The notes below the pieces were generated by a model. The model saw only the letters and a list, made by a program, of their open reading frames with translations, searched no databases and was not told the DNA's origin. A stretch of DNA of 64,000 nucleotides from assembly GCA_021773565.1 (NCBI GenBank), contig JAJFJZ010000026.1, positions 124,001 to 188,000 of the forward strand, written 5' to 3'. The first letter of the stretch is position 1, and each line of letters opens with the position of its first letter. This DNA is from Gammaproteobacteria bacterium. Its GTDB lineage: Bacteria > Pseudomonadota > Gammaproteobacteria > Pseudomonadales > Azotimanducaceae. Shown piece after piece: positions 18,476 through 27,722 of this stretch. The translations under genes and the position numbers were made by a program.

Positions 18476-18896
18476 GGTTGCTGTCAGCCGGATTACGCGT
18501 TGTGATGCTCATGCGAGACATTCCCAGTTGTCCGGCGGCGTCCATAACCTGTACAACGGCATCATGACGTGCTCCAGCATCTGCAGTGATGATTAATCTA
18601 CGTTCAGTGTCACCTTCTGAAACTTCCTTCATTGCAGCCATCAAGGTTTTTAAACTGCTGTTAATCAACAAGCGGTTATTCACCGCATATTCGCCGGATG
18701 CACTAATTGTTATTTCAACAATATCGTTGTCAACTTCCTGAATATCACCCGTAGCTTCCGGCAAATCTATTTTCAATTCGGTTTCTCGAATGAAAGTAGT
18801 TGACACCATAAAGAATATCAGCAGCAAAAAAACAACATCTATCAGGGGCGTTAGTTCAACGGTCACTTTATTGCGGGATCTACGGCGAAATTTCAT
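18468..18896 (-). CDS. exbD: ExbD/TolR family biopolymer transport protein
   Basis: 142 residues with one N-terminal membrane helix and a periplasmic domain. The helix reads LTPLIDVVFLLLIFF, with the proton-carrying Asp at D20. It works with ExbB to turn proton flow into mechanical work. The gene lies in the conserved exbB-exbD-(msbA)-lpxK-kdsB locus found in many gammaproteobacteria without tonB, so its partner protein is not evident. It overlaps exbB by 4 bp and the fusion gene by 8 bp. Confidence 0.93.
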   Translation of the reverse strand: MKFRRRSRNKVTVELTPLIDVVFLLLIFFMVSTTFIRETELKIDLPEATGDIQEVDNDIVEITISASGEYAVNNRLLINSSLKTLMAAMKEVSEGDTERRLIITADAGARHDAVVQVMDAAGQLGMSRMSITTRNPADSNLE

Positions 18897-19513
18897 GAAT
18901 GCTTATCTGCATCTCTATCGCCATGCATAATATCAACCAGCTTAATGGCTTCCTGTTCCATGGTTACAACCAATTCGTCAACTCTTCGTTGAAAATAGCC
19001 AACCAGGAATAAAGCAGGAATTGCAATACTTAATCCTGCGGCTGTGGTAATAAGTGCCTGAGATATGCCACCAGCCAGTACATTTGCATTTCCCGGGTTT
19101 TGCACCATCAACGCAAAGACTTTTATCATTCCAACGACAGTTCCAAGCAATCCCAACAAGGGAGCAATGGAAGCGATTGATTGTAAAGGCGTGAGGTAGC
19201 GTTCCAGCTCATGCATTACCTGGCTGGCTGCCTCTTCCATGGATTCTTTCATTATTTCCCGACCCCGGCGCGAATTGGTAATACCGGCGGCAAATATTTG
19301 CCCAAGCGCACTCTCCTGGCGCAATTGGCGGATTTTCTGAGGGTCAATTTCTTTTTTCTTGAGCATACTCCAAACCTGAGCAAGGAGATTTTTTGGAGCT
19401 ACACGAGATTGTTGGAGCGTCCAGAATCTTTCGACGCTTATCGCAGCGGCGATCGCTGAACACATGATAATGGGCACCATTAGCCAGCCGCCCGATTGTA
19501 CGATTTCTAACAA
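18893..19513 (-). CDS. exbB: ExbB/TolQ/MotA family proton channel protein
   Basis: 206 residues with three predicted membrane helices (~12-30, ~115-140 and ~155-178). The family core PLLGLLGTVVGMIKVF and the TTAAGLSIAIPALFLVGYF helix, with channel-lining Thr residues, are clear. It is the first gene of the exbB-exbD-msbA/lpxK-kdsB-murB operon. The 155 bp upstream, towards galU, should hold the operon promoter. Confidence 0.94.
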   Translation of the reverse strand: MLEIVQSGGWLMVPIIMCSAIAAAISVERFWTLQQSRVAPKNLLAQVWSMLKKKEIDPQKIRQLRQESALGQIFAAGITNSRRGREIMKESMEEAASQVMHELERYLTPLQSIASIAPLLGLLGTVVGMIKVFALMVQNPGNANVLAGGISQALITTAAGLSIAIPALFLVGYFQRRVDELVVTMEQEAIKLVDIMHGDRDADKHS

Positions 19514-19604
19514 GGTCTATCCCTCCACCCTTTTTAATCCAACCGCTGAGTGCAGCATGTTTTGCATTATAGATGAATCGGGGACGATAAAAACCGTGTG
19601 ATTG

Positions 19605-19629
19605 CTGATTTACAAACGCTGTAAATCAG
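19605..19629 (-). terminator. Perfect inverted repeat downstream of galU
   Basis: CTGATTTAC (19605-19613), a 7-nt loop and GTAAATCAG (19621-19629) form a perfect 9-bp stem ~40 bp after the galU stop. No T run follows directly on the minus strand, although TTTTTA occurs ~15 nt further on, so it is a weak intrinsic terminator at best. It could instead be an operator near the exbB promoter. Confidence 0.4.
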
Positions 19630-19668
19630 GTGCACAAGGGATGCTGCTTTTGGTGAATAGAATACTTT

Positions 19669-20535
19669 TTACTTGAACGACTTGGTAAGCGGTACCACTT
19701 TGTCCGAGCTTTCTTCAGCAAAGAATTTTTGGTAACAATAGTTTGTGGCAGCCACAAATCCCGATATAGAACCGCAGTCAAAGCGACGGCCTTTAAACTT
19801 ATAGGCCAAAACCCTGCTATTTTTAGCCTGAATCTTTAGCGCATCGGTAATTTGTACCTCTCCGCCCTTACCGGGTTTGGTATTTTCCAGAATCTCAAAA
19901 ATATCGGGGGTTAATATATAACGACCAATTATGGCGAGGTTGCTTGGGGCTTCCTCCGGGGTAGGTTTTTCAACCATATCGGTAATGTGATACAGGCCAT
20001 CACCCATAGATTCTCCTGCAATTACTCCATATTTGTGGGTATCACTTGACGGGATTTCCTCGATGGCAACGATGCTACAGCGAAATTGGCGGTAAAGTTT
20101 AACCATTTGTGCCAACACGCCTGAACCTTCACCAAAACAGAGGTCATCAGCTAGTACAACACCAAAAGCGTTATCGCCGATTATGGACTTCCCAGTAAGA
20201 ATTGCGTGTCCCAGACCATTCATAGCTGTTTGGCGGGTATATGAGAAGGTGCTTTTGTTAATCAGTTCTCTGATTCCATCCAGCAAAATTTCCTTGCCGC
20301 TGCCCTGAATCTGGTGCTCGAGTTCATAATTGGTGTCGAAGTGATCTTCTATAGCCCGTTTTCCACGACCGGTTACAAAACCTATTTCAGTAAGACCCGC
20401 TTCTACTGATTCCTCGACGCCATACTGAACCAACGGTTTATCGACAATAGGCAGCATTTCCTTGGGCATTGCCTTTGTAGCTGGTAAAAATCGGGTTCCG
20501 TAACCCGCAACAGGAAAAAGACACTTTGTGATCAT
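19669..20535 (-). CDS. galU: UTP-glucose-1-phosphate uridylyltransferase
   Basis: Makes UDP-glucose for polysaccharide and LPS sugars. It is 288 residues from the chosen ATG at 20535 (MITKCLFPVAGYGTR). Two upstream ATGs (20541, 20550) are in frame, but AAGG sits at the right distance for 20535. The nucleotide-binding GYGTRFLPATKAMPKEML, VDKPLVQY and KPGKGGEVQITDAL segments are typical of GalU. It stands alone, with the inverted repeat at 19605-19629 downstream. Confidence 0.94.
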   Translation of the reverse strand: MITKCLFPVAGYGTRFLPATKAMPKEMLPIVDKPLVQYGVEESVEAGLTEIGFVTGRGKRAIEDHFDTNYELEHQIQGSGKEILLDGIRELINKSTFSYTRQTAMNGLGHAILTGKSIIGDNAFGVVLADDLCFGEGSGVLAQMVKLYRQFRCSIVAIEEIPSSDTHKYGVIAGESMGDGLYHITDMVEKPTPEEAPSNLAIIGRYILTPDIFEILENTKPGKGGEVQITDALKIQAKNSRVLAYKFKGRRFDCGSISGFVAATNYCYQKFFAEESSDKVVPLTKSFK

Positions 20536-20681
20536 GGCCATCCTTAGCACACACTAATTCTTGATTCGACATCTTAACTCAGAAAAAGACATCACGTTAG
20601 GGAATATTACCTTGCAACTGTCCCCGCATCTGTGGATAGGTTCACATTACGATTTATAGAGAAAATCAGCATATTTACTGC

Positions 20682-21128
20682 CTATTGGGGAATTTTATCG
20701 GATATGCGCATGTTATGGGATGGTGAATCGTGCAACATGGCAACCAGATGGCGACAAACGAGCCGACCTGCCTGAATATGCTGTTTTGAGTTAGTGGGTA
20801 TCTGTCGCATCGCTCTGGACAAACGTTTTGCACAGGCCAAATGATCCTGTCTACCACGTGTTTGAGATCTATTTTGGAGCTTTCGCCCCCTATTATCCGG
20901 TCCAGGACTTTCAAGCCCAGGTTTTCTGCTTATCTGGGCCATGCAATCTGAAAAGACGTTCTCCGCAAACAGTGGCAGTGACTCCTGTAACTCACCGATG
21001 CCCGAGGTGGATATTCCTCTGGCACCAGTTGGCTGATCGCTTTTGCCATCTTTATATCCGCTATATCCGCTATATCCGCTATCTGTGCGGAGTTCAAATT
21101 CCACAACACTTGTCATCAGATTAACCAC
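20682..21128 (-). CDS. Doubtful open reading frame, hypothetical protein
   Basis: 148-codon frame starting with GTG, in the 0.65 kb between galU and clpB. I recognise no family. The product is hydrophilic and rich in Ser, Arg, Gln and Gly, with a SGYSGYSGY stretch near residue 17 encoded by a triple 9-bp repeat. It has a plausible helix near the C-terminus (AKRLSRAMRQI...AGRLVCRHLVAML) but no signal peptide or membrane helix. No convincing ribosome binding site is visible. It may be a small accessory protein or non-coding sequence; the rest of the interval shows nothing else. Confidence 0.3.
   Translation of the reverse strand: MVNLMTSVVEFELRTDSGYSGYSGYKDGKSDQPTGARGISTSGIGELQESLPLFAENVFSDCMAQISRKPGLESPGPDNRGRKLQNRSQTRGRQDHLACAKRLSRAMRQIPTNSKQHIQAGRLVCRHLVAMLHDSPSHNMRISDKIPQ
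21053..21079 (+). repeat. Triple 9-bp tandem repeat
   Basis: Three perfect copies of TATATCCGC, followed by a partial TAT. The 9-bp period keeps any reading frame. On the minus strand they encode GlySerTyr-type repeats in the doubtful frame above. Confidence 0.85.
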
Positions 21129-21188
21129 TGTCTTTCATATGCTGCAGTATACTACTGTATATATATACAATACCAGCGGTAATATTAC

Positions 21189-23756
21189 TCACGTAAAGCT
21201 AAACTGCCCTTCTTCCAAACCAACCTGAATTTTCTGTCCAGCAAGGTAATCGCCCGCAAGTAATTTTTTAGCCAGGGGACTTTCAATATAGCGCTGTATT
21301 ACCCTCTGCAGCGGGCGAGCTCCATACACCGGGTCATACCCCAGATCAACAAGCTGGTTCATCGCAAGCGAGGTAAACTCAATATCCAGCGATTGTTCTA
21401 TAAGGCGCTGTCTGAGAGATTCGATATTAAGTTCCGCAATGGCCAGCATGTCTTCTTTTGCCAGCGGCTTAAATACCACCAATTCGTCTATCCTGTTTAC
21501 AAACTCCGGACGAAAGTTTTGTGCAACTACTTCTAAAACTGCTGGCTTGATTTTATCTCCCTGTCCCTGTTCTGTAAGCGCCTGAATCAGGTCTGAACCC
21601 AGGTTGGACGTCATAACTATGACAACATTACTAAAATCTACAGTGCGTCCGTGGCCATCAGTCATTCTTCCATCGTCAAGTACCTGCAAGAGAATATTAA
21701 AAACATCCGCATGCGCCTTTTCAATTTCATCCAGCAAAATCAAGCAATACGGTTTGCGACGCACTGCTTCTGTTAGATATCCACCCTGTTCATATCCGAC
21801 GTATCCTGGAGGAGCCCCAATAAGCCTGGCAACCGAATGTTTTTCCATAAACTCGGACATATCGATGCGAATCATGGCGTCTTCACTATCAAACAAGGTA
21901 AGCGCCAGCGCTTTGCATAGTTCTGTTTTTCCCACGCCGGTGGGTCCGAGAAACATAAATGAACCGTTAGGCCGGGTTGGGTTTGATAAACCCGATTGCG
22001 CTCGTCGTACTGCATCGGACACAACTCCAATTGCATCATCCTGCCCTACTACACGCTTGCCTAGTAATACTTCGAGATCCAGTAGTTTTTCTCGCTCCCC
22101 TTCCATTAGCTTTGAAACAGGAATTCCCGTCCATTTTGCAACCACTTCAGCTACTTCATCCTCCGTGACGCTATTTCTTAACAACTGCATTACATGCGTG
22201 CTCGGGCCCTGGCTTTTTAACTTTCGCTCCAGTTCCGGAATCGTTCCATACTGGAGCTCAGACATCCTGTTCAGATCCCCTTGTCTGCGAACGCTTTCAA
22301 ATTCCAGTCGCGCAGACTCCAGATCTTCCTTCACCCTCTGTTCTCCCTTAATCTGTTCTTTTTCTGCCTGCAAAATTGTGTTGAGTCTGGAAAATTCTTG
22401 CTCCATTGTCTCAATGCTATTGTTTAGATCCTCATAGCGTTTAACTGAAGCCTCGTCGGTTTCCTTCTTCACTGCCTGCGCTTCAATTTTTAGTTGAATT
22501 AGCCTTCGTTCCAGCTTATCCATCTCTTCCGGCTTGGAATCCATTTCCATTCGAATACGGCTTGCCGCTTCATCTATTAAATCTATAGCTTTGTCCGGAA
22601 GCTGGCGATCTGATATATACCGATGAGACAGGCGCGCAGCAGCAACGAGTGCGGGGTCGCTTATGTCTACAGAGTGATGTAACTCGTATCGCTCTTTTAA
22701 ACCGCGAAGAATGGCTACTGTATCTTCTACACTGGGTTCATCCACCTGAATCTTTTGAAAACGACGCTCCAGGGCTGCATCTTTTTCAATATACAAGCGG
22801 TATTCATCCAGCGTTGTTGCGCCAACACAATGTAGTTCGCCTCTAGCTAACGCTGGTTTCAGCATATTACCAGCATCCATTGCTCCTTCACCTTTTCCGG
22901 CACCAACCATCGTATGTAATTCATCGATAAAAAGAATTATGTTTCCTTCCTGTTTCGATATCTCGCTTAGTACTGCTTTAAGGCGTTCCTCAAACTCACC
23001 GCGAAATTTTGCACCTGCAATCAGGGCGCCCATATCCAGAGATAGAACGCGTTTGGTTTTCAAGCCTTCGGGAACTTCACCATTAAGAATTCTTTGCGCC
23101 AGACCTTCCATAATCGCTGTCTTTCCAACACCGGGTTCCCCGATTAGCACCGGGTTATTTTTGGTTCTGCGTTGTAATATTTGTATTGTTCTGCGAATTT
23201 CATCGTCCCTTCCAATTACCGGGTCGAGTTTTCCTGATTCTGCTCGCTCACTCAGATCAATGGTAAATTTATTAAGTGCCTCGCGGTTATCTTCGCCGTT
23301 GGCATCGTTCATATTTTCTCCGCTTCTCATAACAATTATCGCCTTTTCCAATGCACTGTATTCTATGCCTGCCGAGGTTAGAACTTTGCCTATCGAGAGT
23401 TGATTATCACACGCAGCCAACATTACAAGCTCGCTGGAAATAAAATCATCTCCCAGTTTCTGGGCCTGTCTGTCTGCCAGGTTAACCAGACGTGCCAGTT
23501 CGGGGGAGATGGAAATTTCACCACTGGGTTTTGCCACTTTTGGTAATGATTCCAAAGCCTCCGCCAGCGCCGAACGCACTCTGGCCTCATCACCTCCAAC
23601 TGTCGTTATGAGCGACCGCAAATTCGACTCAGGTTGACTCATCAAGGCTACTAACAAATGCGCAGGTTCGAGATAGGTATTGTCCCGACCCAGAGCCAAG
23701 GACTGCGCATCAACAAATGCCTGTTGCAGCCTTGAAGTAAATTTATTGGTATTCAT
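21189..23756 (-). CDS. clpB: ATP-dependent disaggregase ClpB
   Basis: Hexameric AAA+ chaperone that rescues aggregated proteins with DnaK. It is 855 residues. In order: N-domain (1-145), first AAA domain with Walker [10 protein letters not shown] (~205), coiled-coil M domain (~400-530), and second AAA domain with GPTGVGKTE (~605) and the GYVGYEQGG pore loop. The long M domain separates it from ClpA/ClpC. The first internal start seen in other ClpBs (after the N-domain) may also be used. A sigma-32 promoter lies 55-85 bp upstream, and AAGGAAA precedes the ATG. Confidence 0.97.
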   Translation of the reverse strand: MNTNKFTSRLQQAFVDAQSLALGRDNTYLEPAHLLVALMSQPESNLRSLITTVGGDEARVRSALAEALESLPKVAKPSGEISISPELARLVNLADRQAQKLGDDFISSELVMLAACDNQLSIGKVLTSAGIEYSALEKAIIVMRSGENMNDANGEDNREALNKFTIDLSERAESGKLDPVIGRDDEIRRTIQILQRRTKNNPVLIGEPGVGKTAIMEGLAQRILNGEVPEGLKTKRVLSLDMGALIAGAKFRGEFEERLKAVLSEISKQEGNIILFIDELHTMVGAGKGEGAMDAGNMLKPALARGELHCVGATTLDEYRLYIEKDAALERRFQKIQVDEPSVEDTVAILRGLKERYELHHSVDISDPALVAAARLSHRYISDRQLPDKAIDLIDEAASRIRMEMDSKPEEMDKLERRLIQLKIEAQAVKKETDEASVKRYEDLNNSIETMEQEFSRLNTILQAEKEQIKGEQRVKEDLESARLEFESVRRQGDLNRMSELQYGTIPELERKLKSQGPSTHVMQLLRNSVTEDEVAEVVAKWTGIPVSKLMEGEREKLLDLEVLLGKRVVGQDDAIGVVSDAVRRAQSGLSNPTRPNGSFMFLGPTGVGKTELCKALALTLFDSEDAMIRIDMSEFMEKHSVARLIGAPPGYVGYEQGGYLTEAVRRKPYCLILLDEIEKAHADVFNILLQVLDDGRMTDGHGRTVDFSNVVIVMTSNLGSDLIQALTEQGQGDKIKPAVLEVVAQNFRPEFVNRIDELVVFKPLAKEDMLAIAELNIESLRQRLIEQSLDIEFTSLAMNQLVDLGYDPVYGARPLQRVIQRYIESPLAKKLLAGDYLAGQKIQVGLEEGQFSFT

Positions 23757-23810
23757 GTCCAGTTTCCTTGATAATTTGCAACCATTTCCAGTTTGCTATC
23801 CTTCGGCTTC

Positions 23811-23840
23811 ATAAATGCGTCCACTTTTTGATATTTCAAG
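23811..23840 (-). promoter_or_regulatory. Sigma-32 heat-shock promoter of clpB
   Basis: Minus strand: CTTGAAA (23840-23834) is a perfect sigma-32 -35 element. After 13-14 bp comes ACGCATTTA (23820-23812), matching seven of nine bases of the heat-shock -10 (CCCCATTTA). Position just upstream of clpB, a classical RpoH target, supports the call. Confidence 0.8.
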
Positions 23841-23899
23841 ACTTTTGTCTTCATTTTGCGAAGACAAATCAAACACCATACAACTAGAGCGGTTCCAGA

Positions 23900-24664
23900 A
23901 TGGCCTCTGATAAACGCAAACATCCAAGAATAGAGCTCCCATTTCAGGTTGAAATTCAACACGCTTCCCTGGGGGTTATCAGAACTATTGCTACCAACAT
24001 TTCTGAAGCTGGCATGTTCGTCGATCTTGACGAGCCAACGACTACAGTTGGCTCTTATGTAAACGTCACAGTGCTCAGTTTACCGTTGGTAGAATCGCCT
24101 CCCACGCCCTCAATCAAGATGATAGTTCGCCACTGTTCTTCCAATGGCCTGGGACTAGAATTTTCCAGCAACACCAGCCGGCATTTGTGGGAAACCGTAA
24201 ACAGAGCCCGTAACACCTTGATCATAGGAGAAGACTATTTTCAGGTTTTTCAAAACGCGATAATCGTTAACCCCAAGAAACAGATATTACTCGTGCAACA
24301 AACTGGAAAGTGGCTCTTGCCAGGTGAATACATGAAGGTAGGTCAGGAATGGGAAAAGTCTCTAAAGCACACTCTGAAAAAAACCCTGGGGCTCGGTGGG
24401 CTAATACATACTGAGCTTATGGGAATTGATGCTTACCCGGATATACCCGCGAAAGAGGCAGCAATATTTACAGTATTTCACAGATTCAGCGCATCCGATG
24501 CAGGGGTGACGCTTTTGCCGAAGGGCCAATATAGCGCATCAAAGTGGATTGGGCACGAACGGGCAGTAAATGAACTCACATTTTCTCATCCCTTACTAAG
24601 AAGTTATGCGCTTAAGACAATAAAATTGCTTGAAAACGAGACCCAGGGCCCTCTCGTAGATTAA
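23900..24664 (+). CDS. PilZ domain protein fused to a degenerate Nudix domain
   Basis: 254-residue soluble protein. Residues ~4-105 are a PilZ domain with both cyclic-di-GMP motifs: RKHPR (6-10) and NISEAG (33-38). Residues ~115-245 have a Nudix-like fold (IIVNPKKQILLVQQTGKWLLPGE, then the helix). The Nudix box is broken: where active enzymes have REVREELG, this has HTLKKTLG (~158-165), so the metal-binding Glu residues are gone. I infer a second-messenger receptor whose Nudix part binds, but does not hydrolyse, a nucleotide or a partner. It is transcribed away from clpB; the comEC gene converges on it. No other cyclic-di-GMP gene is adjacent. Confidence 0.8.
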   Translation: MASDKRKHPRIELPFQVEIQHASLGVIRTIATNISEAGMFVDLDEPTTTVGSYVNVTVLSLPLVESPPTPSIKMIVRHCSSNGLGLEFSSNTSRHLWETVNRARNTLIIGEDYFQVFQNAIIVNPKKQILLVQQTGKWLLPGEYMKVGQEWEKSLKHTLKKTLGLGGLIHTELMGIDAYPDIPAKEAAIFTVFHRFSASDAGVTLLPKGQYSASKWIGHERAVNELTFSHPLLRSYALKTIKLLENETQGPLVD

Positions 24665-24690
24665 CAGCTTCGATGTTTACGCATGACGCG

Positions 24691-27117
24691 CTAATCCCTG
24701 GAAAGTTCCTTTGCTCGCCAATACGGAGCGGGAAGAGAACGGGCAGAGACGACTTCATCGGGATATTGTGACGCCCAGGTAACTGTACCAACATCCCCGG
24801 TTACCAGTACCAACTGCGAATACCTATTCAATCGAGCCAGGACATCTTCATGCGGGTGTCTGAACTGGTTAGCATATCCCGCGCTAATAATAGAAATTGC
24901 AGGTTGCACTCGCCTGATGAATTCCTGGGACGAGGACGTACGACTTCCATGATGCGCTACAACCAGAACGCTCAGGGGATGCAACTGTTGTCGAATTTGC
25001 AGCTCAATTTTTTTGGATATATCGCCGGTTAACAGGATGCTGTGTTTAAAATTACTGACCAGTAACACACAGGATTGATCATTTCGCGATAACTCTCTTA
25101 TTGACGATGGATGTACAAACTCGAATCTTACCCCATTCCATTCCCAAAATTGTCCGGCCATACATCTTTCGCCCTCAATACCTGTCATAGGGCTTCCATG
25201 ATAGGTAATACCAATATCAAATTTTTGGGAGATGGCATCGTATCCGCCCACATGATCCATGTCTGCATGACTTAACACGACAACATCCAGATTGTTAATA
25301 TCAGATCGTAATAAATTCGGAATCACCACAACGTCACCCAGGTTAAATCCAGTTCTGGTTAAGGCGGCGGTGTCGTATAAAAGTCGATGCTCCGAAGTTT
25401 CAACGATATAGGCACTACCCTGCCCTACATCAAGAACGGTCAGTCGAAACTCGCCTTCTTCAGGTTTGGAAACATTACCCACAAAAGGAATGAGCAATCC
25501 GCTGGCTACCAGCAACCTGGTTTTCAAGTTTAGGGGAGAGATTAATAGCGTGGCAGAAAATGCTGTGAGAACCCATGCAAAGACACTCGTAGAATGCATC
25601 GCGCCCGCCTGCGAATACCCAAGATTGATCCCTTCTGCTAACTGGTTCAATGCGTCCAGAATTGCAAAAAGATGCTCCAGAACATTACTGGTGAATGTTT
25701 GCAGCTGGTATGCGAATGATTCGCAAACCCGGGACAAAAGAAAGCTTGTCATCGATGAGGGAACCACCAGCCAGGAAATAACAGGTACCGCCAACATATT
25801 CCCAATCGGGGCAACCAGGCTGGTATGACCAAGCCATATCCCCATCAGCGGAATCATTCCCACAAAAAGAACCCACTGCATGCGCACAAGTCCAAGCGCG
25901 ACTTTTCTTACGCTGGCTAAAATCAAAAACTTGCGATTTAACGGAATATCCCCTTTAACAGCTCCTCCGTCAAACGCAGAACGCGGCACGAAATAATAAA
26001 GTAGCACCGCGACAGCCCCGAATGATAACCAGAAGCCGCTGGACAGTGGCGAGAGAGGGTCAATGAACAACAACAAGGCCACTACAACCAGTAAACAGTT
26101 TCCACTGTGAAGACGACGATTTAGAAAGTAAAAAAAGGCAATAATGATTAAGGTCGTAAAGGCCCGTTGGGCGGGTAAATTCCACCCGGAAAGACCACAA
26201 TATAGATAACTGCAGACTAATCCGCCCAAAACACCAGGAAGTCTGGCCCGCATTCGTATCATCAGCGGTGGAAATAATCGTACAAATCCCTGGCCCACAA
26301 AGAAGCCCAGGGCTGCAATCAGGCCGACGTGTAATCCGGAAATAACAATGAGATGAATTGTGCCACTGGCCCGCAGAATACCCCAGAGCGATGGCTTTAT
26401 CGCCTTGTTGTCTCCTGTAACAAGTGCCAGCATTACACCTTTTTGCGCCAGGTCACGCTGTAGAAAAAACTGCCTTGCCAAAACTGCAAGGTCTGGACTG
26501 GCTGATCGAAAAGGCTCCGACCCGTTTAGATGCGGAGTGCCGGACTTTACAATTCCAGAAGCATCGAACCGGGAATAAAACATCCAGGCTTCATAATCAA
26601 AACCGCCGGCATTTTGAAACCCTCTGGGTGCCTTGAGCTTAATTTCAACGTGCCAATATTGTTGGTCATGCAGTTGCGGCCCTTGATACCAGCTTAATCT
26701 CAACTTGCGCAAATGCAGAACTGAATCGCAGCCAGTCTTACCCTTGATTTCTTTATCCAATAATAGCGGCTTTACGGAACCTGGTTGTATTGCGGATATA
26801 ACAACAGCATCAAAGCTTTGGCGATCTCCCTGGACGATAGGAGAACCCGATATCCGGACGAAAGCGGTGATCAACGCACCGGTTCCACAATCCTTCAATC
26901 GGTGTTGAAGATTGTAATTGCCAACGCCACATGCGTACAGCATGCCAAGCGACACTCCGCACAGCAGAAACGTAAAATTGCAACGATCTTTGAACGCAAT
27001 TGGCACGAAACATATAAAACCGAGCGATAAAGCTGCGATGCTCAATAACTTCAAAGAAAGCGGTAACCAAGCTACACTGACAACTCCTACACAAAACCCG
27101 ATAAGTGCTGAAGGCAT
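24691..27117 (-). CDS. comEC: DNA internalization-related competence protein ComEC/Rec2
   Basis: Inner-membrane channel that takes up single-stranded DNA in transformation. It is 808 residues: N-terminal helices and OB-like domain (~1-200), the Competence domain with HLIVISGLHVGL (~230-245) and further helices to ~520, then a metallo-beta-lactamase-like domain with HADMDH near residue 620 and HHGSR near 725. These metal-binding motifs suggest an active nuclease domain. Its place near the lol genes and DUF2062 protein matches Pseudomonas. Together with pilZ it hints at natural transformation, but the other competence genes are not in view. Confidence 0.93.
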   Translation of the reverse strand: MPSALIGFCVGVVSVAWLPLSLKLLSIAALSLGFICFVPIAFKDRCNFTFLLCGVSLGMLYACGVGNYNLQHRLKDCGTGALITAFVRISGSPIVQGDRQSFDAVVISAIQPGSVKPLLLDKEIKGKTGCDSVLHLRKLRLSWYQGPQLHDQQYWHVEIKLKAPRGFQNAGGFDYEAWMFYSRFDASGIVKSGTPHLNGSEPFRSASPDLAVLARQFFLQRDLAQKGVMLALVTGDNKAIKPSLWGILRASGTIHLIVISGLHVGLIAALGFFVGQGFVRLFPPLMIRMRARLPGVLGGLVCSYLYCGLSGWNLPAQRAFTTLIIIAFFYFLNRRLHSGNCLLVVVALLLFIDPLSPLSSGFWLSFGAVAVLLYYFVPRSAFDGGAVKGDIPLNRKFLILASVRKVALGLVRMQWVLFVGMIPLMGIWLGHTSLVAPIGNMLAVPVISWLVVPSSMTSFLLSRVCESFAYQLQTFTSNVLEHLFAILDALNQLAEGINLGYSQAGAMHSTSVFAWVLTAFSATLLISPLNLKTRLLVASGLLIPFVGNVSKPEEGEFRLTVLDVGQGSAYIVETSEHRLLYDTAALTRTGFNLGDVVVIPNLLRSDINNLDVVVLSHADMDHVGGYDAISQKFDIGITYHGSPMTGIEGERCMAGQFWEWNGVRFEFVHPSSIRELSRNDQSCVLLVSNFKHSILLTGDISKKIELQIRQQLHPLSVLVVAHHGSRTSSSQEFIRRVQPAISIISAGYANQFRHPHEDVLARLNRYSQLVLVTGDVGTVTWASQYPDEVVSARSLPAPYWRAKELSRD

Positions 27118-27192
27118 AGACCACTACTCAAATCACCATGCATAAACCCCCTAACAACACAGCGATAAGGGCCAGGATAAAGCAGATAAGTT

Positions 27193-27711
27193 ATGCCACG
27201 TAGATTTATCCAGCGCTATCTGCCAAACCCCAGCAACCTGCGTGAGCATCCGGTATTACGTCCATTAGGTAATCTCCTGCAAGATCCTGGAATTTGGCAC
27301 CTGCACAAGAGATCAGTCTCAGGTGCGTGTTTCATAGGACTGTTCTGTGCATTTTTACCCATTCCCTTTCAAATGGTACCAGCAGCTTTGTTGGCAATTG
27401 CCAGCCGATGCAACTTGCCGCTCTCCATTACCCTCGTTTGGATTAGTAACCCACTAACGATTGGCCCGCTTTTTTATTTCGCTTACCAACTTGGTGCATG
27501 GCTACTGGATACTGAACCCAGCATTCAGCATATCGAGCTGAATGTTGACTGGTTGGCGATGCAGGTTGGCCATATATGGCGCCCACTGCTATTGGGTTCT
27601 GTCACTTGTGGTTGGGTGGCTGGTCTATCTGCATCGGTTATTTCAAGGGTTTTCTGGCGATTCCACGTAATTCGCCGGTGGAGATCACGTAAAATACGGC
27701 GCAAGCTGTAG
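27193..27711 (+). CDS. DUF2062 domain membrane protein
   Basis: 172 residues with the DUF2062 pattern: HKRSVSGACFIGLFCAFLPIPFQM (~43-66), then SLPLSITLVWISNPLTIGPLFYFAYQLG and a C-terminal membrane helix. Family function is unknown, though distant kinship to small-molecule flippases has been suggested by its helical pattern. It lies between comEC and lolE as in Pseudomonas, divergent from comEC and converging on lolE. ATG start, signal-free, Arg-rich tail in the cytoplasm. Confidence 0.85.
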   Translation: MPRRFIQRYLPNPSNLREHPVLRPLGNLLQDPGIWHLHKRSVSGACFIGLFCAFLPIPFQMVPAALLAIASRCNLPLSITLVWISNPLTIGPLFYFAYQLGAWLLDTEPSIQHIELNVDWLAMQVGHIWRPLLLGSVTCGWVAGLSASVISRVFWRFHVIRRWRSRKIRRKL

Positions 27712-27722
27712 GAACGGTAAAA

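Noticed and set aside
21604-22437. Long plus-strand frame opposite clpB
   Set aside because: Antisense shadow of a highly conserved gene; Ser/Arg-rich product with no family pattern.
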